A DNA stretch of 6,300 nt, from assembly GCA_030635365.1 (NCBI GenBank), contig DAOVYZ010000219.1, positions 1-6,300 on the forward strand. The letters run 5' to 3'. Position numbers and translations under genes: made by a program. This stretch comes from Bacteroidales bacterium (GTDB taxonomy: Bacteria; Bacteroidota; Bacteroidia; Bacteroidales; UBA12077). The notes under the pieces were generated by a model. It worked only from the letters and a program-made list of their open reading frames with translations. It made no database searches and was not told where the DNA came from. Below, in pieces: positions 1 through 6,300 of this stretch (the stretch's first letter is position 1; each line of letters opens with the position of its first letter).

Positions 1-1407
1 ATAAAACAATATGATGAAAATTATAATAAATATTCAAAAATACGTTCTAAGAAAAACCCTTCAGAAGATTTAAAAACAATATTAATAGAACTAACAAAAG
101 AGGTTAATGATAAACTTCCAAAACGTGAGCGTTTCGAAATTTTAATCAGATTGCTTCTTTTCAATAAGTTTTTATTAAGATACCCATTTCATCAAAGTGG
201 AAGCAAGGTTCGATTATCAGATTTATTAAAAGAAATATCAGACGAATTGAATATTGATGATGGGGAGTATTGGGATTGCAAATCTTTTATTGAAGAAAAA
301 TTATATAATTTAAAAGATAAGCATAATTTATTGCTGATTTGTGAAAAGAATCCATTTAAGATTAATATGCATATTGAAGAAAAGAAGAACCTTAAGGGGC
401 AGTTATTCTTTTTAATTATACAGAGTATTAATCACATACTATTTTATTATAAAGGAGACGAGACTCTTAATGTTAACGGAAAAATAATCTTTCCTGAGAA
501 TATTTATAATTTACCAAGTGGAGCATCTATTAAAGGTGATAACATTGAAACTATATTTTATAATGAGATTCTAAGGAAGTTTCTATCAGAAGATCTTACA
601 CAATTGCATTTTGAGGCAAAGGACTTAGATTTTAGATTTAAAAATAGTAAGAATGGAATTCACGACTTAAATCTATCTATAAAATCAGGGCAATTAATTG
701 GAATTATTGGGCGAAGTGGTGTAGGAAAATCGACCTTGCTAAGCCTTCTTAATGGAAGTCTGCTTCCACAAAAGGGGGAGGTAAAAATAAATGGGTTTGA
801 TTTAATAAAGGATGGAAACCTAATTGAAGGGCTTATAGGGTATATTCCACAAGATGATTTATTAATAGAGGAGTTATCAGTTTATAAAAACTTATACCTG
901 AATGCGAAGTTGTGTTTTGGTAATTTAACAAGCGAAGAAACCAAAGATAAAGTTGAACAGCTTTTAAAGACCCTTGATTTATATGATGTTAAAAATTTAA
1001 AAGTTGGTTCACCGCTTAACAAATTTATTAGTGGAGGGCAAAGAAAAAGATTAAATATTGCACTTGAGTTAATTCGTGAACCATTTATTTTGTTTGCAGA
1101 TGAACCTACATCGGGATTGTCATCATCAGATTCCGAGGAAATAATGGAATTATTATCCGAACAAACAATAAAAGGACGAATAGTTGTAATGAATATTCAC
1201 CAGCCTTCTTCTGAAACATTTAAATCATTCGATAAAATATTACTTCTGGACAAAGAAGGTTATCCTGTTTATTTTGGTAATCCGGTAGAATCAATACCAT
1301 ATTTTAATGAGCTGGCTGAGAGTTTTGTTACAATGGCAGATAGTTGCCAAAGTTGTGGGAATGTTAATCCTGAATCAATATTTAAATTCTTGAAGAAAGA
1401 AAAGTAA
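1..1407 (+). CDS. ABCG-like transporter, N-terminal part: TerB-like region, FHA-like region and ABC ATPase (5' partial, 3' frameshifted)
   Basis: The frame is open from base 1, so the gene starts left of the window; a TTG at 151 lies inside a conserved helix and is not a credible start. Numbering visible codons from base 1, residues 1-110 are helical and resemble the TerB-like region common in this Bacteroidota family, and 117-200 resemble a degenerate FHA-like region (VNGKIIFPENIY...GASIKG). The ATPase follows at about 201-430, with every motif present: Walker A GRSGVGKST (237-245), Q-loop YIPQDD (Q284), signature ISGGQRKR (343-350), Walker B ILFADEP (D367, E368) and H-loop His400. A CxxC pair (C449, C452) sits in DSCQSCGNVNPE just before the break. 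In this family the chain continues into an ABC-2 membrane domain; here it ends after eight off-frame codons, and the expected continuation is in the -1 frame. The role would be ATP-driven transport at the inner membrane. The substrate is unknown. Confidence 0.9.
   Translation: MKQYDENYNKYSKIRSKKNPSEDLKTILIELTKEVNDKLPKRERFEILIRLLLFNKFLLRYPFHQSGSKVRLSDLLKEISDELNIDDGEYWDCKSFIEEKLYNLKDKHNLLLICEKNPFKINMHIEEKKNLKGQLFFLIIQSINHILFYYKGDETLNVNGKIIFPENIYNLPSGASIKGDNIETIFYNEILRKFLSEDLTQLHFEAKDLDFRFKNSKNGIHDLNLSIKSGQLIGIIGRSGVGKSTLLSLLNGSLLPQKGEVKINGFDLIKDGNLIEGLIGYIPQDDLLIEELSVYKNLYLNAKLCFGNLTSEETKDKVEQLLKTLDLYDVKNLKVGSPLNKFISGGQRKRLNIALELIREPFILFADEPTSGLSSSDSEEIMELLSEQTIKGRIVVMNIHQPSSETFKSFDKILLLDKEGYPVYFGNPVESIPYFNELAESFVTMADSCQSCGNVNPESIFKFLKKEK
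1384..1407 (+). other. Frameshift junction splitting the ABC transporter gene
   Basis: Up to the AAA codon at 1384-1386 the protein reads NPESIFK, as expected for the family. The zero frame then gives FLKKEK and a TAA stop at 1405-1407. The -1 frame, starting with ATT at 1386, reads ILEERKVNQKGEF and then TRKVSPEDWY, which matches the family as I remember it (IIEAKVVDEYGxF then TRKVSPExWY). The -1 frame has a stop at 1383-1385 and no ATG before 1740, so it cannot be a separately started gene. Loss of one A from an original AAAA run at about 1384-1387 explains everything. Whether this is a real mutation or a sequencing/assembly error cannot be told from the sequence. Confidence 0.85.
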
Positions 1408-2873
1408 ATCAAAAAGGAGAATTTATACATACAAGAAAAGTTAGCCCTGAAGATTGGTACAAAAAACATACAGAGCAGATTAAAAATGGGAAGAAACCAA
1501 TAAAAATAGAAAGGAAAATTCCTAAAAGTACATTTAAGAAACCAAACTTTATTAAACAATTTTTAATATTTACAGAGCGTAATGCACTATCAAAATTAGC
1601 TAATAACCAGTTTGTTTTGCTGGCTTTTGCCATAACACCTGTGTTAGCTTTAATATTATCTCTTTTATGTAAAAATAGTAGAACAGATTTCGATACATAT
1701 GTTTTTTATGGGAATGAAAATATTTCGGCATATTTATTTATGGGGGTTATAGTTGCATTATTTGTAGGATTAATAATAAGTGCAGAAGATATTTACCGTG
1801 ATAGAAAAATACTTAAAAGGGAATCGTTTTTAAAGCTGAATAAAATAAGCTATTTAAAATCTAAAATACTTTTTTTGTTTACACTGAGTTGTATTCAATC
1901 ATTTCTTTATGTTTTAATAGGCAACTGGGTGTTAGGTATAAAAGGAATGTTATTATATCATTGGTTAATTTTATTTTCTACATATTGTTTTGCAAATATT
2001 GTAGGTTTGGTAATATCATCCTTGTTTAATTCAATTGTTGTTATATACATAATAGTTCCGTTATTTATTATTCCTCAAATTCTTTTAAGCGGTACAATGG
2101 TAAAATATGATAAGCTTCATCATAAAGTTGTAAATGACAAATACGTTCCCTTTGTAGGAGATATAATGGCATCCCGTTGGTCTTATGAAGCACTTGTTGT
2201 ATCCCAGTTTAAGTACAATAAATATCAAAAACAATATTATACTTATGATAAAACAGATAGCTATGCTCGCTATAATGTTTTATTCTTAATTCCCGAATTA
2301 AAAGAAGCAGTTGAGGATTTACGTGATGGACTTAAAGAAGATAATATAGCTAAGTATGAGAAGGAATATGAGTTTCTTTATGATGAACTAAAAAAACTAA
2401 ATGAATATTATGCGTATGATAAAATAAACGAGATTGAATTGCGTAAATTAAATTACGATGAATTAAATAGATTAGAAAGGTATTTAAAGGATATAAATTT
2501 AACTTTTACTGATAAAATAAGTAATATATCATATCAGAAAGATAGTATTACTCATTTACTTATAGATAAATTTGGAAGTATTGATGAATTTAATAACTTT
2601 AAAAATAAGAACTCAAATAAGAGTATTTCAGAATTAGTTTTACAAAGGCAAACTTTTGAACCATTTATAAGGGTGGGTAATAAGATTATACGAAAGATTG
2701 AACCAATTTATCAAATGCCGGACTCAAAATTTGGGAGAGCACAATTTTATGCATCAGAAAAAAGAATAGGCTCTTCAAAAGTCGATACTGTTTTATTTAA
2801 TGCAGTAATTCTTTGGATAATGACATTAATTTTTTGTATCTTTTTAACCACGATATTTTACATGAAGTTTTAA
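1386..2873 (+). CDS. ABCG-like transporter, C-terminal part: ABC-2 type membrane domain (frameshifted from the ATPase part)
   Basis: This is the membrane half of the same transporter, 495 codons in the -1 frame, with no start codon of its own. A TTG at 1617 or GTG at 1641 would begin inside the first membrane segment. Counting from 1386, a basic linker of about 75 residues (TRKVSPEDWYKKH, KPIKIERKIPK) leads to hydrophobic segments at about 76-95, 115-136, 160-185, 189-213, 216-236 and 473-493. This is the six-segment ABC-2/ABCG layout. The ABCG-like element VPFVGDIMASRWSYEAL lies after segment five. The stretch between segments five and six is about 230 residues, much longer than in typical ABCG proteins, and is largely charged and helical (ELKEAVEDLRDGLKEDN, LYDELKKLNEYY, LNRLERYLKD), probably a coiled-coil hairpin outside the inner membrane. 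The lipoprotein gene starts 31 nt downstream. Without frame restoration this half is unlikely to be made. Confidence 0.85.
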   Translation: MLEERKVNQKGEFIHTRKVSPEDWYKKHTEQIKNGKKPIKIERKIPKSTFKKPNFIKQFLIFTERNALSKLANNQFVLLAFAITPVLALILSLLCKNSRTDFDTYVFYGNENISAYLFMGVIVALFVGLIISAEDIYRDRKILKRESFLKLNKISYLKSKILFLFTLSCIQSFLYVLIGNWVLGIKGMLLYHWLILFSTYCFANIVGLVISSLFNSIVVIYIIVPLFIIPQILLSGTMVKYDKLHHKVVNDKYVPFVGDIMASRWSYEALVVSQFKYNKYQKQYYTYDKTDSYARYNVLFLIPELKEAVEDLRDGLKEDNIAKYEKEYEFLYDELKKLNEYYAYDKINEIELRKLNYDELNRLERYLKDINLTFTDKISNISYQKDSITHLLIDKFGSIDEFNNFKNKNSNKSISELVLQRQTFEPFIRVGNKIIRKIEPIYQMPDSKFGRAQFYASEKRIGSSKVDTVLFNAVILWIMTLIFCIFLTTIFYMKF

Positions 2874-2904
2874 ATATTGTAAATAATTTCAAAATCTTTG
2901 ACGT

Positions 2905-3801
2905 ATGAAAATGAAATTAATTATCGTTTGTAATCTGCTAGTGATTTTTTTATTTGTGCAATGTAGTTCAGATAAAAAAGAAAAAGCGCGAGGAACTTCA
3001 GAAACTGAAGAATTAACTCAAAATTTTGGTGATAATGAAAAAGTTTTATATTCATTGCCTTCTCCGGATGAAATCTTATCGGAGATTTTTATTGATGAGA
3101 TAGAACTAAAACCGGAATATGTTAATCCTGCAACAAATGCCTTAAATTATGTTGATTTAAAATCCCAATCAATAAACCTTGGAGTATATATTAGCGATTT
3201 TGCATATTTGGGTGCAATTGAAAGTAATACCGACGAATTAGAGTATTTGAGAGTAATCAGGGATTTAATGGATAAGGTGAATCTATATGGTATTATTAAT
3301 GAAGAAATGATCGATCGAATAAATAGTAATATGATGGTAAAAGATTCCTTGAATAAAATTTCACAGGAGTTATATTATGAAATGACCGAATTGCTTGAAA
3401 GTACTGACCGTAATAATATTTTGGTACTTATTTCAACAGGAGCAATAATCGAAGCATTATATCTTGCAATTAATAATATCGATTTTGATCATTCTGGTGA
3501 TGTTATTCAAAAGATATTTGATCAAAAGTTTGTTTTTGATAATTATTATGAGTTTGCTTCCCAGTTTACTGATGACATTTATGTAAAAACGGTTTTAAAT
3601 GAATTATCACCATTGAAAGATATGTTTGACCATTTTGATTTTGAAGAGTCAGATATTGAAGTAACTGAAGAAGAAGAAAGTTTTTTGATTATTGAAGGAG
3701 GTAAGCAAGTTCTTGTTACAAAAGAAGCATACCTGGGTTTTAGGGAAAATGTGACAAATGTTAGAACATTACTAATTAATATATCAAAAACAATAAATTA
3801 A
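2905..3801 (+). CDS. Lipoprotein of unknown function, likely partner of the upstream ABC transporter
   Basis: This encodes 298 residues. A basic MKMK start and hydrophobic helix end at VQC, so Cys20 is the probable lipidation site; Gln at -1 is a poor lipobox residue, but Bacteroidota tolerate loose lipoboxes. A polar linker rich in Glu and Lys (about 21-45) follows. The mature domain begins at SLPSPDEI (50-57) and is mostly helical, with NLGVYISDFAYLG (91-103) and ILVLISTGAIIEALYLAIN (172-190) as the most conserved-looking stretches. The acidic segment 245-258 (DFEESDIEVTEEEE) is a local oddity. I recognise this as a Bacteroidota conserved hypothetical lipoprotein family (PSP.EI / NLGIYGTDLGY / GGWIEALY type). 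It is co-oriented 31 nt after the transporter, which suggests a shared job in the periplasm or at the outer membrane. The exact function is not known to me. No good Shine-Dalgarno is visible; the start is set by the signal peptide. Confidence 0.85.
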   Translation: MKMKLIIVCNLLVIFLFVQCSSDKKEKARGTSETEELTQNFGDNEKVLYSLPSPDEILSEIFIDEIELKPEYVNPATNALNYVDLKSQSINLGVYISDFAYLGAIESNTDELEYLRVIRDLMDKVNLYGIINEEMIDRINSNMMVKDSLNKISQELYYEMTELLESTDRNNILVLISTGAIIEALYLAINNIDFDHSGDVIQKIFDQKFVFDNYYEFASQFTDDIYVKTVLNELSPLKDMFDHFDFEESDIEVTEEEESFLIIEGGKQVLVTKEAYLGFRENVTNVRTLLINISKTIN

Positions 3802-3837
3802 TTTATTTTTATACATAAATTGAAAAAAGCATAAAAA

Positions 3838-4323
3838 ATGTTTATCATGAATTATAATTATCTGAAAAAAATATTCTTAATTATAATTATATCCACTTTA
3901 TCTATTGCAACATTTGGACAGAAATGTAAGGATTTTCATAAAAAGGGAGATTGTAGGCAATATACTGCAAATGGGTTTGATTACTATGGACAATCAAGAA
4001 GTGCTTTTGTTGAGATAAAGAAAATGGCAACATTTAAAGCTGTATTTTATGGTAATAGAGATTATAAGGTAGTTTTATGTACAGATTATGGTTATTATCC
4101 TATTCATTATGTCATTAAAAATGCTGATACTAAAGAAATACTATACGATAACCTGGAAGATGATTATACAGAATCAGTAGGTTTTACAATTGAAAAAACA
4201 CAAAATCTGGTCTTTGAGATAAATGTATTAGCTGAAGATATTGAGCCAAAAGATGGTATTGATTTAAGAGTCTGTGTGGGGGTTAATATTTATTGGAGGA
4301 AAGTACCAAAGTTAGGATTTTGA
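3838..4323 (+). CDS. Small secreted protein, conserved hypothetical
   Basis: This encodes 161 residues. The signal peptide has n-region MFIMNYNYLKK, hydrophobic core IFLIIIISTLSIA and probable cleavage at TFG|Q (27/28). ATG at 3847 (Met4) is an alternative start; 3838 is kept because an A-rich leader precedes it and both give a valid signal peptide. The mature part is about 134 residues and beta-rich, with Cys at 30, 39, 81 and 146, which could form two disulphides after export. Stretches CKDFHKKGDC (30-39), NGFDYYGQSRSAF (45-57), YKVVLCTDYGYYPIHYVI (76-93) and the C-terminal WRKVPKLGF look like a conserved Bacteroidota secreted family that I recognise only as uncharacterised. There are no catalytic motifs and no C-terminal sorting domain. 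It lies 36 nt after the lipoprotein gene and 14 nt before the next gene, consistent with one operon. A small beta-sandwich binding or structural protein is possible, but that is inference. Confidence 0.8.
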   Translation: MFIMNYNYLKKIFLIIIISTLSIATFGQKCKDFHKKGDCRQYTANGFDYYGQSRSAFVEIKKMATFKAVFYGNRDYKVVLCTDYGYYPIHYVIKNADTKEILYDNLEDDYTESVGFTIEKTQNLVFEINVLAEDIEPKDGIDLRVCVGVNIYWRKVPKLGF

Positions 4324-4337
4324 CTAACAATAAACTC

Positions 4338-5117
4338 ATGTTAAGATTTCTTTTAGTAATTTCATTTATTTTATTCTGCAACGTATTAATATCTCAAAAC
4401 TTAGTATCAAACCCTAGTTTTGAGGAATTTGAAGAATGCCCTGATGAAGTAACATTTAATACCAGAAAAGAGTTAATCCCTTTTTGGTATATGCCTAATA
4501 GCGGTACTACCGATTATTTTAATAGTTGTACAATAAGGCAGGTAAATGTACCAAATAATGTAATGGGTAGTATGTTTGCGTTAGATGGGGAAGCTTATAC
4601 AGGAATTATACTTATTGAAAGCCCGAACTCAGGAGATAAAAAGCTAATTAATTACCGGGAGTATTTACAAACTGAATTAAAGGAACCTTTAGCAAAGGAT
4701 AGCTTATATTGTGTTAAATTTTATTTTTCAATTGCATCTTATTCTCATTATGCGGTAAATAGAATAGGTTTACATTTGTCGGAGGAGAAAGTACGTAAAA
4801 AATTATCAACCAAAGTTATTGAATTAGAACCTCAAATTATATTAGATACAAATATATTTATTATTGAAAGAGATTATTGGCATCAGGTATGTGATACTTA
4901 TAGAGCGAAGGGTGATGAGCGTTATATTACTATTGGTAATTTTTATGATGATTGTGAAACAGAATATGCTCCCTTAGATTATTCAATATATAGAAACTCA
5001 ATACAACAAATAATAGAGGCAAATAAAATTGCTTACTATTATATTGATGTTGTGTCTGTAACAAAAATTTCAGACTCTGCATTCAATTGTTGTAAAGATG
5101 AGTTTATTAAAGAGTGA
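4338..5117 (+). CDS. Secreted protein with the N-terminal 'NPSFE' domain of Bacteroidota OmpA-type proteins, standalone form
   Basis: This encodes 259 residues. The start at 4338 is chosen because it gives a clean signal peptide (MLRFLLVISFILFCNVLIS|Q). The longer frame from TTG at 4293 overlaps the previous gene and puts 15 polar residues before it. The mature protein opens with QNLVSNPSFEEFEECP (20-35), then IPFWYMPNSGTTDYFNSC (47-64), VPNNVMGSMFALDGEAYTGI (71-90), NYREYLQTELKEPL (105-118), YCVKFYFSIASYSHYAVNRIG (124-144, in two strands), the ERYITIGNFYDD block (194-205) and YYYIDVVSV (233-241). This is the jelly-roll, galactose-binding-like domain that often precedes a peptidoglycan-binding OmpA domain in Bacteroidota. 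No OmpA domain follows; the chain stops about 18 residues later, so this is a standalone version. Family members usually end IDDV; this one has IDVV, a possible change at a metal or fold position. It probably binds a surface polymer, but that is not demonstrated. It starts 14 nt after the preceding stop, so it is likely co-transcribed. Confidence 0.8.
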   Translation: MLRFLLVISFILFCNVLISQNLVSNPSFEEFEECPDEVTFNTRKELIPFWYMPNSGTTDYFNSCTIRQVNVPNNVMGSMFALDGEAYTGIILIESPNSGDKKLINYREYLQTELKEPLAKDSLYCVKFYFSIASYSHYAVNRIGLHLSEEKVRKKLSTKVIELEPQIILDTNIFIIERDYWHQVCDTYRAKGDERYITIGNFYDDCETEYAPLDYSIYRNSIQQIIEANKIAYYYIDVVSVTKISDSAFNCCKDEFIKE

Positions 5118-5143
5118 AAGGGAATCTAAAGATAAATCCCCTT
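5118..5143 (+). terminator. Weak hairpin just after the last gene of the cluster, possible terminator
   Basis: Immediately after the TGA at 5115-5117, AAGGGA (5118-5123) can pair with TCCCCTT (5137-5143) with one bulged C, and an inner ATC/GAT pair (5124-5126 with 5131-5133) closes a TAAA loop, leaving an unpaired AAA. The downstream T-rich run is poor (CTTCCTTATTT). The placement fits the end of a transcription unit facing a former minus-strand gene, but the fold is imperfect. Confidence 0.3.
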
Positions 5144-5145
5144 CC

Positions 5146-5280
5146 TTATTTCGTAACATTTCCTAAGGACTTTTTTATCTGCACTGTTGAAGGTTTTCCA
5201 TTTTCATTTATTACAAAATAAACCATTACTGTACTGCCTTTTAACTCTTTATATTACTGAGATATTGCATATTATAAATT
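5146..5280 (-). pseudogene. Decayed fragment of a TonB C-terminal domain
   Basis: Read on the minus strand from 5280 down to 5146, one frame gives NL*YAISQ*YKELKGS, then TVMVYFVINENGKP, then STVQIKKSLGNVTK and a stop at 5146-5148. This matches the TonB C-terminal domain pattern (NLKYP.IAKQY.IKGTV.V.FVINENGKV..V.V.KSLG). The two internal stops (minus-strand TAA at 5272-5274 and 5254-5256) sit where the family usually has Lys or Gln, each one substitution from AAA or CAA, and GCA (Ala) stands where Pro (CCA) is expected. The end of the domain (the LD.EA.R.....P.W.P part) and everything N-terminal are missing. It is therefore a relic of an energy-transducer-type gene once convergent with the secreted-protein gene. 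From 5281 to 5399 I see no further coding trace. Confidence 0.55.
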
Positions 5281-5399
5281 CATATCATACACTGATTAGA
5301 CATAATTTTTTTAGATTTCTTTTTTAATTAAATAATTAGTATTAAATTCGATATAAATTCTTTGAACGTATATAAATTAAGTTGAAAATGCAATTTTAA

Positions 5400-6300
5400 A
5401 TGGTACACAGGTATTACCATCCTTTGGTTGTTGGAATTAGTTTAATTCTGTTAATAGTATTATTGTTTATTAGGTTTTATCCAAAATACACTATAGACAT
5501 TATTAAGGAAACAAGTCTTAGTAATCAAAGCGAAATGTATTTTTTTGATTTGGATAATGATGGGAGTACAGAGAAAATCCATTATTGCCATTATGATAAG
5601 GTATTTCAACCAACATTGTATCTTTATAATTCTGATGACAATTTTGTTTCTCTTTGGAATTTCTTTGAATCCCCGGTGAAGAATTATACAATATATGTGG
5701 AAGATTATAACAATGATAAATTAAAGGAAATTTTTATTTTTACTGAAAAATCGGATTCGATATTCTTATATATACTTAATTCAAAAAATGATAAAGAACT
5801 AATAATAAATAGGGAATATGTAGCAAGTCTGCAAAAATCGACTGATAACTATCAGATTATTCCCATAGGTTTATTTGACCTTGATTCATTAGAACATAAA
5901 GAGTTTTTATTTGCAATTGATGCCGGTTATCCTTTAGGGCCAAGAAAACTCTTTTCTTATAATATTCCAACGAGAACTTTTAATGCATCAACCGATATTG
6001 AAGCCAAAATATTAAACCCTATAGCAGTTGAGGATATAAACGCAGATGGACAATACGAAATTATGGTTTCGAACCAATCAAATGATGTTGTTGGGAATGG
6101 AAATCAAGCACAATTGCTTATATTTGATAATAAACTAAATTATCTTTTTGATCCTGTTAACTTTTATGGAAGTTCATCAAGGATTACTGTTAAGCCTATT
6201 ATTACCAAGAATGAAAAACAGATTGCTGTTCTTAACAGTGGAATACACGCTGATAATGTTTTCAATAATCTTATGATGTATGATGCAAATGGAAATAGAA
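5400..6300 (+). CDS. Membrane-anchored protein with FG-GAP/VCBS-like repeats, 3' partial; possible sensor protein N-terminus
   Basis: The frame stays open from ATG 5400 through 300 codons to the right edge. The start is tightly bounded: an in-frame TAA lies directly before it at 5397-5399, and the next in-frame ATG is residue 46, past the membrane helix. Residues 9-25 (LVVGISLILLIVLLFIR) form one membrane segment or uncleaved signal anchor. The rest should be extracytoplasmic and carries spaced Asp-rich turns: DLDNDGSTEKI (50-60), EDYNNDKLKEIFIF (101-114), FDLDSLEHKEFLF (159-171) and EDINADGQYEIMV (211-223). This is the calcium-loop-like pattern of integrin-type FG-GAP/VCBS blades, and four or more suggest a beta-propeller. 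I recall similar N-termini on Bacteroidota proteins that continue into a histidine kinase, but no kinase part is in this window. It is separated from the upstream cluster by 282 nt and is probably its own transcription unit. No convincing promoter was found. Confidence 0.8.
   Translation, partial: MVHRYYHPLVVGISLILLIVLLFIRFYPKYTIDIIKETSLSNQSEMYFFDLDNDGSTEKIHYCHYDKVFQPTLYLYNSDDNFVSLWNFFESPVKNYTIYVEDYNNDKLKEIFIFTEKSDSIFLYILNSKNDKELIINREYVASLQKSTDNYQIIPIGLFDLDSLEHKEFLFAIDAGYPLGPRKLFSYNIPTRTFNASTDIEAKILNPIAVEDINADGQYEIMVSNQSNDVVGNGNQAQLLIFDNKLNYLFDPVNFYGSSSRITVKPIITKNEKQIAVLNSGIHADNVFNNLMMYDANGNR

Noticed and set aside
1396..1407. Programmed -1 frameshift site (A AAG before TAA) that would join the two transporter halves
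   Set aside because: Only a weak A-AAG slip is present, with no X XXY YYZ heptamer, no properly placed upstream Shine-Dalgarno and no clear downstream hairpin. The family-like -1 frame already begins at 1386, upstream of this site, which a simple indel explains better.
1269..1633. Minus-strand open frames at 1269-1559 and 1409-1633
   Set aside because: They lie antisense over the transporter gene, are rich in Phe from A-rich coding DNA on the other strand, and resemble no known family.
2877..2900. Bacteroidota-type promoter (TTG ... TAnnTTTG) before the lipoprotein gene
   Set aside because: AATCTTTG at 2893-2900 misses the leading T, the upstream TTG is only 13 nt away in place of about 19-21, and the start codon follows after 4 nt.
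3800..3821. Inverted repeat AATTTAT / ATAAATT after the lipoprotein gene, as a terminator
   Set aside because: The 7-bp stem is all A/T with an 8-nt loop and no following T run; such repeats are expected by chance in sequence this AT-rich.
4293..4337. TTG start at 4293 giving a longer secreted protein
   Set aside because: It overlaps the previous gene by 31 nt and adds a polar stretch before a complete signal peptide that starts naturally at ATG 4338.
5335..5364. Promoter for the gene at 5400 (TTAG at 5335, ATTCTTTG at 5357)
   Set aside because: Both elements deviate from TTTG and TAnnTTTG, and the spacing is slightly short. The location is plausible, but the match is no better than chance in AT-rich DNA.

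Overview
The window is very AT-rich, has few recognisable Shine-Dalgarno sequences, and encodes protein families typical of Bacteroidota (Bacteroidia, probably a Bacteroidales/Marinilabiliales-type organism). These include a TerB/ABC/ABC-2 transporter, a lipoprotein with a poor lipobox, secreted proteins whose signal peptides end in a residue followed by Gln, and a FG-GAP-like membrane-anchored protein. The lineage is inferred from protein style and memory of the families; no search was run.

Layout. Positions 1-2873 hold one ABCG-like transporter gene that enters from the left edge and is split by a -1 frame change near 1386. The N-terminal part (TerB-like region, FHA-like region, complete ATPase domain) ends at a stop at 1405-1407. 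The membrane domain (six predicted segments and a roughly 230-residue extracytoplasmic insert) continues in another frame to 2873. It is followed on the same strand by a 298-residue lipoprotein (2905-3801), a 161-residue secreted protein (3838-4323) and a 259-residue secreted protein with a domain best known from the N-terminus of Bacteroidota OmpA-type proteins (4338-5117). Gaps are 31, 36 and 14 nt, which suggests a single transcription unit.

The 282 nt from 5118 to 5399 hold no intact gene. They contain a weak hairpin after the last stop and, on the minus strand, the decayed remains of a TonB C-terminal domain (about 5146-5280) with in-frame stops. From 5400 to the right edge runs the start of a new gene: a membrane-anchored protein with Asp-rich FG-GAP/VCBS-like repeats, possibly the sensor end of a signalling protein.

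Working model. The transporter and the lipoprotein look like a functional pair, with the long extracytoplasmic insert of the membrane domain able to reach an envelope partner. The two small secreted proteins may be cargo or just neighbours. In this sequence the transporter is probably inactivated, or carries a one-base sequence error in an A run. No CRISPR array, tRNA, rRNA or insertion sequence was seen.
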